A stretch of 64,000 nucleotides of DNA from Paenibacillus marchantiae (GTDB lineage Bacteria > Bacillota > Bacilli > Paenibacillales > Paenibacillaceae), in assembly GCF_028771845.1 (NCBI RefSeq), contig NZ_CP118270.1:4836001-4900000 (forward strand). The letters are read 5' to 3'. Both the position numbers and the translations under genes were made by a program. The notes beneath the pieces were generated by a model. The model was not told the origin of the DNA. It saw only the letters and a program-made list of their open reading frames with translations, and did no database searches. Shown in pieces: positions 52,653-60,418 of the stretch (the first letter of the stretch is position 1; the number at the start of each line of letters is the position of its first letter).

Positions 52653-54017
52653 TCATTTCTTTTGCTTGTATACCTCATCGATGGCTGCCTGGAACGGCGT
52701 CTTGTATTTTTCAATGACGGTTGAAACGGAAACACCATCGACCAGCTCACCGTTGAAATCCCAGAAAGGCAGTGACGGGAATGTATTGTGGTCAAGCACC
52801 AGCATGCCGTCAGCAACCGTTCTGGCATTTTCGATGTCAGCTTCGTCCGCCAAGTGAGTCTCCAGGGTCGATTGTCCGGGGTAATCGTAGATTGAATCGA
52901 TCTCATTGATTTTTTCCCAGATATACATCAATTGCTCCGGATGCTCGACTGCTTTTGGAATCGTCAGCGCCTGATATTGCGACTCGCCAGAGTGGTACGC
53001 GCTTGCACTTGGCCCTTTCGGGAAAGGCAGGAAGCCGATATCATAGTCCTGCATATCTGTTTTGATGCCTTCGATCTCGTACATGGCGCCCGAATACATT
53101 AGCGTATTGCCCTGACGGAAGAACGTGGCCGGTTCAGTCCAATCCCCGCCTTCCGAGGCTCTGCCGACTTGCTCGGTAGCCATTTTGGAAACGAAGCTCA
53201 GTGCTTCTTTTGTTTTTGGATCATCCAAATTTTGCTTGTCACCATTGGTCAGTGAGGCTTCGTTGGAATACAGCACCGGTTCAAGCAGTCCCCTTTGGGC
53301 CAATCCCCAGGTATCGAGCTTGCCGTCGTTATTGCGGTCCTTGTTTGCCTTTTTGGCTACTTCAATGAACGTATCCCAGTTCCACTGATCTTCGTCCACA
53401 TATTCCTGCAAGGGCTTCATACCTAGCTCCTGCATGAGTGTGCGATTATAAAAAATACCACTGATGAATGAAGATTGATCCTCGGTAAATCCGTAGCCCC
53501 TACCTTCGTACTGCATGTATTCGTTGGTCGTTTTCTGGTTGAACACCTTTTCGTTCTTGGTATACTCATCCACGGGCCATAACAAGTCTTGCTTGGTCAG
53601 TGCCGGAATAGCGTAGCTTTTGCCCAGCCGGACAATGTCGCCCAGCGGTTCTCCCGCCATCAGGGAAGCCACGACCTTCTCCTGGTATTCGCCAAAATCA
53701 ATCGAAATGTATTCGATGTCAAAGTTGTGCTTTTTCTTCAGTGCTTCCAAGTTCTCGATTCGCTGAATGTTATCCGGGTTGCTATCGGTCATTTTCATGT
53801 CCCACCAGGCAACCACCTTGATTTTTCTTCCCCCCATGTCAAAATCCATCTCCGGCGTTGATGTCTCATTCTTAGGTTCTGTTTCATTCGTAGTTTGCTC
53901 CGCCTGCGGCGCCTTCGTTTCCGGCTCTGTCTGTGCGCTGGAGCCAGTGCTGCACGCGGTAATCAACAGCATGATTACAAGGACCAGGCTCATCAGCATG
54001 TACGTTTTTTTTCTCAT
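52653..54017 (-). CDS. Sugar-binding lipoprotein (ABC cluster-1 SBP), first gene of the 17-kb operon
   Basis: 454 aa from the ATG at 54017 (GGGGGGAC upstream). Lipobox LLITAC (Cys22) followed by a Thr/Glu/Pro-rich linker. The SBP fold is complete: GRKIKVVAWWDMKMTDSNPD, LGDIVRLGKSYAIP, NGDKQNL..., and GQSTLETHLADEADIENART. It binds oligosaccharides at the outer face of the membrane. Preceded by a promoter and a perfect cre site; divergent from an AraC regulator. It could serve either permease pair in the operon. Confidence 0.9.
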   Translation of the reverse strand: MRKKTYMLMSLVLVIMLLITACSTGSSAQTEPETKAPQAEQTTNETEPKNETSTPEMDFDMGGRKIKVVAWWDMKMTDSNPDNIQRIENLEALKKKHNFDIEYISIDFGEYQEKVVASLMAGEPLGDIVRLGKSYAIPALTKQDLLWPVDEYTKNEKVFNQKTTNEYMQYEGRGYGFTEDQSSFISGIFYNRTLMQELGMKPLQEYVDEDQWNWDTFIEVAKKANKDRNNDGKLDTWGLAQRGLLEPVLYSNEASLTNGDKQNLDDPKTKEALSFVSKMATEQVGRASEGGDWTEPATFFRQGNTLMYSGAMYEIEGIKTDMQDYDIGFLPFPKGPSASAYHSGESQYQALTIPKAVEHPEQLMYIWEKINEIDSIYDYPGQSTLETHLADEADIENARTVADGMLVLDHNTFPSLPFWDFNGELVDGVSVSTVIEKYKTPFQAAIDEVYKQKK

Positions 54018-54070
54018 CGTTGTCCCCCCTGAATGTGTTTTACAGTTTTCTATCAAAGTGTAGCTCTTGA

Positions 54071-54085
54071 ATGAAAGCGCAAACA
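54071..54085. promoter_or_regulatory. CcpA-binding cre site of the 17-kb operon
   Basis: ATGAAAGCGCAAACA matches the WTGNAANCGNWNNCW consensus at every position, just downstream of the -10 box and 54 bp before the SBP start. Glucose repression is expected. Confidence 0.75.
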
Positions 54086-54089
54086 ACCC

Positions 54090-54117
54090 GTTAAAGTAAA
54101 GGGGCTTACCCTGTCAA
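54090..54117 (-). promoter_or_regulatory. Promoter of the 17-kb xylan operon
   Basis: TTGACA, 16-nt spacer, TTTAAC on the - strand, directly upstream of the cre site. The weak -10 fits a promoter that needs an activator. Three TTGAA repeats (54136, 54147, 54163) lie upstream. Confidence 0.5.
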
Positions 54118-54204
54118 ACTATGGGTTTTGGCAATTTGAATCCAGGTTGAAGCATTTTCGGCTTGAATTGGTAAACAAATGGTCCCTCCGCAAAGAGATG
54201 CACA

Positions 54205-54233
54205 TTGTATGCGCTTTCTTTTATTCCCATAAT
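54205..54233 (+). promoter_or_regulatory. Promoter of the AraC-type gene overlapped by a second cre site
   Basis: TTGTAT, 17-nt spacer, CATAAT. The stretch 54206-54220, read on the - strand, is AAGAAAGCGCATACA, a 14/15 match to the cre consensus covering the -35, so CcpA should block the regulator as well. Confidence 0.5.
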
Positions 54234-54320
54234 GAAATAAAGACATGAGTCATACTAAGGACCGAGGGTTTTAGAGTGGTTCAGAGAGATTCAAATCAAG
54301 CGAAAGTGAGGTTTTGCTTC

Positions 54321-55088
54321 ATGCATGACATCTTGCTTGTGGACTTCAGCGGCCACACGCACGGAGAATTGCAGAAGTTGCTGCGGCGCAGTAACTCCGA
54401 TCACGTCATCGGAGACTGCGTAGTCTCTGCGTGCGCCGCCTTGTCAGCTTTGGCCGGTCGAGAATTTTCTGTCGTGCTCGTGAGCACCGGGGGATTTGCT
54501 GCTGCAGGTTTGTGGTTATGCCACTATATTCGAAAGAAAAGTCAGATTCCGATCCTTTTCATGGGGGGAGGGGATCATTTCAGGCTTGTACGCAAAGCGT
54601 TAGCATATCAGGTCAGCGATTATTTGCCAGGTCCGTTTCATGCCTCCGCCCTCCTGAACAGTCTGGATCGGCTCAAGTCCAGGCTTGATTCGGAGCCCGC
54701 GAAGAGACTTCCTTCTGCCTTCAGATCGCTGGTTCATTTGGAAGGCAAGCACGTGCATTCCAGCCAAGTGATCAAGATGGTAAAAGCTTATGTGCTCGAT
54801 CACCTGAGCAGTGACATTACACTAAAGAGGATTTCCGACTTGCTTCATTTTAATTGTGCGTATCTTGGTCAAAAATTCAAAATGGAAGAGAACGTGTCCT
54901 TTAATCATTATTTAATGCAGCAGCGGATGGAAAAAGCCAAGCTGCTGTTGATATCCACCAATTTGCGGATTTACGAAATTGCCAGCGAGGTTGGATATAC
55001 GGATACAGACTGGTTTTATAAAAAGTTCAGAGCATATACCGGGGAGACCCCCAATGTCTATCGAAAGCAAAAAACGTTCACCGCATAG
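54321..55088 (+). CDS. AraC-family regulator with degenerate receiver-like N-terminus
   Basis: 255 aa from the ATG at 54321 (GTGAGG 9 nt upstream). Residues 1-115 look like a response-regulator receiver (HDILLVDFSGHTHGELQKLL ... FSVVLVSTGGF ... YQVSDYLPGPF) but the phospho-acceptor Asp is replaced in VLVSTGG, the acidic pair is reduced, and the conserved Lys before Pro is missing. Residues about 150-250 are an intact double AraC HTH (ITLKRISDLLHFNCAYLGQK; IYEIASEVGYTDTDWFYKKF). Divergent from the 17-kb operon, which it probably activates without being phosphorylated. Confidence 0.82.
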   Translation: MHDILLVDFSGHTHGELQKLLRRSNSDHVIGDCVVSACAALSALAGREFSVVLVSTGGFAAAGLWLCHYIRKKSQIPILFMGGGDHFRLVRKALAYQVSDYLPGPFHASALLNSLDRLKSRLDSEPAKRLPSAFRSLVHLEGKHVHSSQVIKMVKAYVLDHLSSDITLKRISDLLHFNCAYLGQKFKMEENVSFNHYLMQQRMEKAKLLLISTNLRIYEIASEVGYTDTDWFYKKFRAYTGETPNVYRKQKTFTA

Positions 55089-55128
55089 TTGTGGAGCTGC
55101 CCCTTTGGGAATCATCAAACAAAAACAA

Positions 55129-55167
55129 AAGCAAGACCTCAGGTTCATCTCACCTGAGGTCTTGCTT
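55129..55167. terminator. Perfect 16-bp bidirectional terminator
   Basis: AAGCAAGACCTCAGGT / ACCTGAGGTCTTGCTT with a 7-nt loop. T-rich on the - strand (TTTTGTTTTTG). It ends both the AraC gene (+) and the response regulator operon (-). Confidence 0.9.
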
Positions 55168-55188
55168 CTGTTCATATCTACTTCTATT

Positions 55189-56820
55189 TTAACGGACCAA
55201 AAGGGATTCCCGGAATTCCTGGGGAGTCATGCCTGTCACCTTTTTGAAAAAACGAGTAAAGGAATGCGCTGCCTCATAACCAACCTGGAGTGCAACCTCC
55301 CGAACCATGAGATCGCTATTCCTGAGCAGTTCCTTTGCTCTTCTAACTCGCAGCTCGTCAATAAATTCGGAGAGGTTGATCCCCATCTCCTGTTTGAAGA
55401 AACGGGAGAGATAGGATGGATTGAAATGATGAAGCTCTGCCAGCCTCACTAGGGAAAGATCTTCTTCCAGATGCTCCTTGACGTAAGTACACAGGGAATG
55501 AATGACCGCATTCGCTCGCTCCTGCTCATCCGAGCCCTTGAAGCGTACGAGCTTGTCGGTTGCCTGATACAGCGCCTGCACGGCGTCCTTCATAGATGCA
55601 TACTCGCTCAGACGAAGCAATCTGCGCTGATCGGGAATATCCTGATGCAGTCCCCATCGATTGATAGTCGAATACAGATACAGCGCCAGATTATAATAGG
55701 TTTCCATCGCCCTCTCCATCGTCACATCCTGTTGAAGCAGTTCATTGGCCAGCTCTTCAAACACTTCGTAAAATTGCTGAATTCGTCCCGTTTCCAAATA
55801 CCCTGACATGACCTCAATTCGGCTGCTGACCCGTGTGAGCTCCCTTTGGCCCTGATTCGGCAAAGCATCATCAAGATCGGTAAGCACCATGGAAATGCCA
55901 TCACCAATCTTCATCCAATGCAGCTGCCTCAATCGCTCGTATTGCCGAGTAATGTCGAACCAGTTGCAGCTTTTCCCGCTTAACGCAAAAGCCACCGATA
56001 TGCCAAGTGAAGCCATGCAGGCTTCCTGCACCAATTCGAGTATACCCTCCAGATATCGGATCAGTGAATGGCCTGGCTCTGCTTCCGGATGTTTGGGCTG
56101 AACCAGCCATACCACATCTCCATAATGGTCTGTTACGCTGGCGTGAAGGGTGTGCTCATCCATCAGGGAAGAACCGATCCTTCGCGCTGATGCCTGAATC
56201 TGTGCGCGCTCCAGGTGCAGAGGGTTATCCTTATAATCAAATCGACCCAGCACAATGTAAACAGGGGCCGAGAGATGAAGACTCATGTCTCGCCTTGCCC
56301 ATTCATCCTGAATCTCACTGGAGCAACCTGCCACATATGGTGTGGAGTTCTGTAGCACGTTCCTCAAATACTCTTCCTGCTGAAGCACCTCCAGCTGACT
56401 GGTTGCCTCTTGGGACTGCTCCAGCAATTCGTGCAAGCGGTGACTCTGCCGAATCTCTTGCATGACCTCCTCAACCACAGCCATGATCTTGTCATATCCT
56501 TCCGTTTTGAGTAAATAACGTACATTGGGCATTTGAAAAGCCTTGTAGGCATAATTAAAATCGCTGTAGCCGGTGAGAAAAATGACGCGGCAGTGCGACC
56601 AGTAAGCCTGGATCTGTTCTGTCAGTTCAAGACCGCTCATGCCAGGCATACGAATGTCTGTCAACACGATATCGATCCTTGAGCGTTCCATCCACGTTAA
56701 TGCCTCCCTGGCTGAATAAGCTTTGCATACATCAAGCCGTTCCGGCATATGGCTTGCAAAGGTTTCGTAGAGGCTGTCCGTAATAATTTCCTCATCATCC
56801 ACAATCAAAAGTCGATACAT
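55189..56820 (-). CDS. YesN-type response regulator (receiver + AraC HTH)
   Basis: 543 aa. Receiver with DDE acidic cluster (residues 8-10), phospho-acceptor D55 in LTDIRMPGMSG, and a Lys in YLLKTEGYDK. A long central region (about 130-430) is typical of YesN proteins. C-terminal double AraC HTH (LVRLAELHHFNPSYLSRFFK; VREVALQVGYEAAHSFTRFF). Its start overlaps the end of the kinase gene by 16 nt. It regulates sugar-transport or glycosidase genes, probably those of this region. Confidence 0.92.
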   Translation of the reverse strand: MYRLLIVDDEEIITDSLYETFASHMPERLDVCKAYSAREALTWMERSRIDIVLTDIRMPGMSGLELTEQIQAYWSHCRVIFLTGYSDFNYAYKAFQMPNVRYLLKTEGYDKIMAVVEEVMQEIRQSHRLHELLEQSQEATSQLEVLQQEEYLRNVLQNSTPYVAGCSSEIQDEWARRDMSLHLSAPVYIVLGRFDYKDNPLHLERAQIQASARRIGSSLMDEHTLHASVTDHYGDVVWLVQPKHPEAEPGHSLIRYLEGILELVQEACMASLGISVAFALSGKSCNWFDITRQYERLRQLHWMKIGDGISMVLTDLDDALPNQGQRELTRVSSRIEVMSGYLETGRIQQFYEVFEELANELLQQDVTMERAMETYYNLALYLYSTINRWGLHQDIPDQRRLLRLSEYASMKDAVQALYQATDKLVRFKGSDEQERANAVIHSLCTYVKEHLEEDLSLVRLAELHHFNPSYLSRFFKQEMGINLSEFIDELRVRRAKELLRNSDLMVREVALQVGYEAAHSFTRFFKKVTGMTPQEFRESLLVR

Positions 56821-58562
56821 TCGCTTTCCCTTCCTTCCCTTCGGATTCGAATCGTGACCTTCAATCCCTGCAGCTCGCTTCTGGCCAAAAACAGGCCGCT
56901 TCCTTCCCCGAATGTCAGCACCAGGCGCCGATGAATATTCATGAGTCCGGTCATTTCATCTGAGCTGCCATCTTCAAGCAGACGCTCCTGAAGCGCATGA
57001 ATGTGCAGGTCCGTCAACTCATGCCCGTTGTCCTCTACACTGATTTCAGCGATATTCCCCTTCATGCTGAACCGGACCCTAAGCATGCCCTGATCCGTCA
57101 TTTTTTCAAGACTGTGCTCGTAAGCATTCTCAATGATTGGCTGTATGATTAACCGGGGAACACGAATCTGCTTCATATCCGGTGGCAGCTCCCCGAAGTC
57201 GGCCTGTATTCGTCTGGAAAAACGCAGCTTCTGAATTTCCGTATACACACTCGAATGGGCAGCTTCCTCCTCCAGTCTTACATGATCTGTCCCGTTTCGG
57301 GTAATGAACCTGAAATATTCACCAAGCATGTTGGCAAATTGCTCAATCCGCGCTGTATCCCCCGTTCTTGCGAGCGAATTGATAATGAAAAAGCTGTTAT
57401 ACAAAAAATGAGGATTAATCTGCGACTGAAGCTGCTTCAATTCGGCGCGCTGCATCATCATCGTCTTTTTGAAATCCCGATCGATAAGCAGTTGAAGCTT
57501 CTCAAGCATCTGATTGAACCGGGAGTACAGAAAGCCAAATTCATCCTTGTGCTTGTGCACGATGGGGATGTCCAGTACACCTGTCTCCATTTTTTTGAAT
57601 CTTTTGACGAGCAACAGCAGCGGAATGTGAATCAGCCTGTAGCTGGAATAGAGATAAGCCGATATCGCGACGAAGGATGTCATTGCAAACAGCCAGGCCC
57701 AATGATAGAACTTGCTTAGTGGCCTCTTCACACTTTCCTCTGGTAAATACGTTGCTACCGATAAGCCCAATGGGCCCATATGGCTCTGGCTGACATAATA
57801 GCGTGTACCCTCGACCTTCACCTGAAAGCCGCCATGATCACTATCGGTGATGTGATCACGGTAGTAAGGGAGGATTAAGTCACGCTTGGAAACGTCTGTG
57901 ATAATATGGCCCGTCTTTTCCTCAATGAGGAAGGAGCCACTGTCCGGGTACAGATTAAGCTGGGTCAGTGCATTTTGAAATTGCTCCGTATCCAGCTCGA
58001 CCTGGACCGCAAACAGCGGTTCTTCTCCCTTCTTGCCAGTCAGGCGCACGGCACTCAGATTCATGGTGTCCTCCTTCACCGTAAAGCGCGCGCCTTTCCC
58101 CTGCATGCCGGAGCTAAAGTATTCATAGGAGGCTTTGTCATAATCATCGATGCCATGGGTGGCGGAGATGCTCTTGCCAATCGTGCGGATATGCACATGA
58201 ACGTTCTTGATGTAAGCACTGCTGTTCTTGAACGTAGCCAGCCGCTCGGACAAATAATTCAATGTATCGCGGCGCTCTACCTGATCCATCATTCCCCACA
58301 GAATGGCGAGCCTGTTCAGCTTCCTGTCCTCAACGATGTCAAACTGCTGCAACTCCAGCCATTCAATTTCCCGATTCAATTCATCCAAATATCGGGTAAG
58401 CCGTCTTTCTGTTGACGAGGAAATTTCCTGGCTGGCATTGTCATAGCTCCAATTGTACAGATACAGGCCCAGGAGAATCAGTGGAAGAACAAAAATCAGA
58501 TAGGTGATAACCAACCGGGCGAAAATGCTGCTGCGCCAGGATTGGGCAGGAAACTTAATCAA
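56805..58562 (-). CDS. YesM-type sensor histidine kinase
   Basis: 585 aa from the TTG at 58562 (GGAGGGGAG just upstream); ATGs 10 and 15 codons earlier lack a ribosome site. TM1 (SSIFARLVITYLIFVLPLIL), an extracellular sensor (Cache-like), TM2 (WAWLFAMTSFVAISAYLY), HAMP, then the His_kinase core QLQSQINPHFLYNSFFIINS with the phospho-accepting His and the HATPase (IIQPIIENAYEHSLEKM; VEDNGHE). Partner of the overlapping response regulator. The SBP gene directly upstream may present ligand to it. Confidence 0.9.
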   Translation of the reverse strand: MIKFPAQSWRSSIFARLVITYLIFVLPLILLGLYLYNWSYDNASQEISSSTERRLTRYLDELNREIEWLELQQFDIVEDRKLNRLAILWGMMDQVERRDTLNYLSERLATFKNSSAYIKNVHVHIRTIGKSISATHGIDDYDKASYEYFSSGMQGKGARFTVKEDTMNLSAVRLTGKKGEEPLFAVQVELDTEQFQNALTQLNLYPDSGSFLIEEKTGHIITDVSKRDLILPYYRDHITDSDHGGFQVKVEGTRYYVSQSHMGPLGLSVATYLPEESVKRPLSKFYHWAWLFAMTSFVAISAYLYSSYRLIHIPLLLLVKRFKKMETGVLDIPIVHKHKDEFGFLYSRFNQMLEKLQLLIDRDFKKTMMMQRAELKQLQSQINPHFLYNSFFIINSLARTGDTARIEQFANMLGEYFRFITRNGTDHVRLEEEAAHSSVYTEIQKLRFSRRIQADFGELPPDMKQIRVPRLIIQPIIENAYEHSLEKMTDQGMLRVRFSMKGNIAEISVEDNGHELTDLHIHALQERLLEDGSSDEMTGLMNIHRRLVLTFGEGSGLFLARSELQGLKVTIRIRREGRESECIDF

Positions 58563-58637
58563 CTCACTCCCCTCCATTGCTACAGGCTGGATTGTCTTTT
58601 TGCACATTTTGCATATGAAGGCACCATTGAGGAGCGG

Positions 58638-60317
58638 TCAGCGTTCCAGTGCTGTTTTGGTTTTGAGCCACGCATTAATCTCCGTTGTGATCTGTTCTCC
58701 GCCTAACTTGAGCCAACTCTCCACAAACTGGTCGAACTCTTCAATCGGTCTGCCGAGAATAATGTTCATGTATGCCTCAAGCTGAAGATCGTTCAGGATC
58801 ATCTGCCGGTCGACCATCGTTTCTGTAATCCCCCCCGTGAATTGGTCATATAAAAGCTGTCCGTTCCGCTCGTAACCATCAGCTATGTTAAATGCACCTG
58901 TCGGTCCGTAGGTTTGATTCCAGCCCCAGCCGCTTTCAACTCCTTCCGTTACATAGGCCTCAACTCTTTTCTGAATAGCGGATGCTTCATCCTGAAGAAC
59001 AGCAAAATTGCCGGAACGCTGCGCCTCCCGAATTTGCCGGTAAGCATCCAGATTTTTGGTTCCCGGAAAGGGGGTCACCGGCGATAGCATCCACACTGCC
59101 TTGGAATCGTCATTGTAGTACGTTTCATACTGCGCCTGCTCCCCCCAGTTGGTCTGCAAATGAAGATCCATAAGTTTCATCACCACTTCAGGATGAGCAT
59201 AGTCCTTTCTGACGGCGAAATATTGCCAGGTATTGGTGCGAAGTGGCACTTTAATCTGATTGCCGGATTTAGCTACTATGGGGTAAGACTGCCAGTCCGC
59301 TGCTGCATCGTTCTCTCGGCTCGACTGAATCATGAAGGGTGTCCATTGTTCACCGTACAGCATGCCGATTTTTCCGTTTTTGATCAGTCGTACGGCCTGT
59401 GTTCCCTTCTTATAGCTGAATTCAGGGTCAAGCTGCCCCTCCAGGTACATCGTTTGCAGAACCTGCAGCGCCTCCCGGACTTCAGGCTGAATGCCGCCAT
59501 AAACGAGCTTGCCATGTGGATCTTTAATCCATATATTCGGGTATGCACCATACCCTGCCATCAGACCGGCAACCCCCATGACCGGGTCCCACAGATGATT
59601 CGTTAGTGCAAGGCCGTAGGTATCCTGTTGGCCGTTGCCGTCAGGGTCTTCTTGTGTAAACGCTTTCGAAATCTCAAGTACGTCCTCCATCGTCTCAGGC
59701 GGCTGAAGTTCCAGACGTTCAAGCCAATCGGTTCTGATCCACAAGTACTGGGCTGTCTCGATGGAGGAGGCCGTTTCAGGTATCGCCATCAGCTTGCCAT
59801 CGATGGTTGCCGCGTCAAAAGGCCCGCTTCCTTCCGCCTCCAGTATGCTCTTCGCAAGCGGCGAAGCATACGTTGTGTACACCTCGGACAGATCCTGGAT
59901 CAGCCCCGCATTGCTCAGCTGCCTTAATTGGTATGGATTTACCTTCACAACGTCCGGAATTCGACCTGCAGCGAGGGAAACACCCAGCTTTTGACCGTAC
60001 ATATCTCCTTTGGCGATCCAGTCATAGCGAAGCTTAATCCCCAGGTCTTGCTCATATAACCGGGTCCAGCGATTGTCCAGCAGTGTCTCTCCCGGCATCT
60101 GGCTGATCATGCGCTCCAGATCATCCCCGGCCTCCCTGACAAAAGATACTTCTACCGGAGAACTGTATTTTTCGAAAATGGAATGATCCCCGGATGGCTG
60201 CCCATCCACCACGGGCATGCTTTGTCCTGAATATCCGCTCGTATGGTCTGTTGGTATACATGCACTGAGCAACAGAATGACAACCCACTTTGTTTTGGTT
60301 AAAGCAGAAATACGCAC
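58638..60317 (-). CDS. LplA-type solute-binding lipoprotein, first gene of the SBP-kinase-regulator operon
   Basis: 559 aa from the GTG at 60317 (GGGGGTG upstream); ATGs further upstream lack a ribosome site, so the start is uncertain. Lipobox LLLSAC, then a large cluster-1 SBP (RIPDVVKVNPYQLRQLSNAG, TDWLERLELQPPETMEDVLE, DPDGNGQQDTYGLALTNHLW). No permease is in its operon; it is followed by the YesM kinase 31-75 bp away. It may therefore act as the ligand-sensing part of a three-component system, or feed the permeases of the 17-kb operon. Confidence 0.85.
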   Translation of the reverse strand: MRISALTKTKWVVILLLSACIPTDHTSGYSGQSMPVVDGQPSGDHSIFEKYSSPVEVSFVREAGDDLERMISQMPGETLLDNRWTRLYEQDLGIKLRYDWIAKGDMYGQKLGVSLAAGRIPDVVKVNPYQLRQLSNAGLIQDLSEVYTTYASPLAKSILEAEGSGPFDAATIDGKLMAIPETASSIETAQYLWIRTDWLERLELQPPETMEDVLEISKAFTQEDPDGNGQQDTYGLALTNHLWDPVMGVAGLMAGYGAYPNIWIKDPHGKLVYGGIQPEVREALQVLQTMYLEGQLDPEFSYKKGTQAVRLIKNGKIGMLYGEQWTPFMIQSSRENDAAADWQSYPIVAKSGNQIKVPLRTNTWQYFAVRKDYAHPEVVMKLMDLHLQTNWGEQAQYETYYNDDSKAVWMLSPVTPFPGTKNLDAYRQIREAQRSGNFAVLQDEASAIQKRVEAYVTEGVESGWGWNQTYGPTGAFNIADGYERNGQLLYDQFTGGITETMVDRQMILNDLQLEAYMNIILGRPIEEFDQFVESWLKLGGEQITTEINAWLKTKTALER

Positions 60318-60392
60318 ATCATGCACCCCCATTCGTCTGTAATGGACAACGTTTTTTGGCAACATTAGGAATTTTAACCTTTCTGATATTAT

Positions 60393-60416
60393 AAAAAAAG
60401 CCGCCGGCTCGGCGAC
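60393..60416 (-). terminator. Terminator of the GH43 operon
   Basis: 7-bp stem GTCGCCG / CGGCGGC followed by TTTTTTTATAAT on the - strand, directly after the stop at 60419. Confidence 0.85.
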
Positions 60417-60418
60417 TT

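Noticed and set aside
56007..56465. 152-codon frame opposite the response regulator
   Set aside because: Shadow of the YesN-type gene; composition follows the complementary codons.
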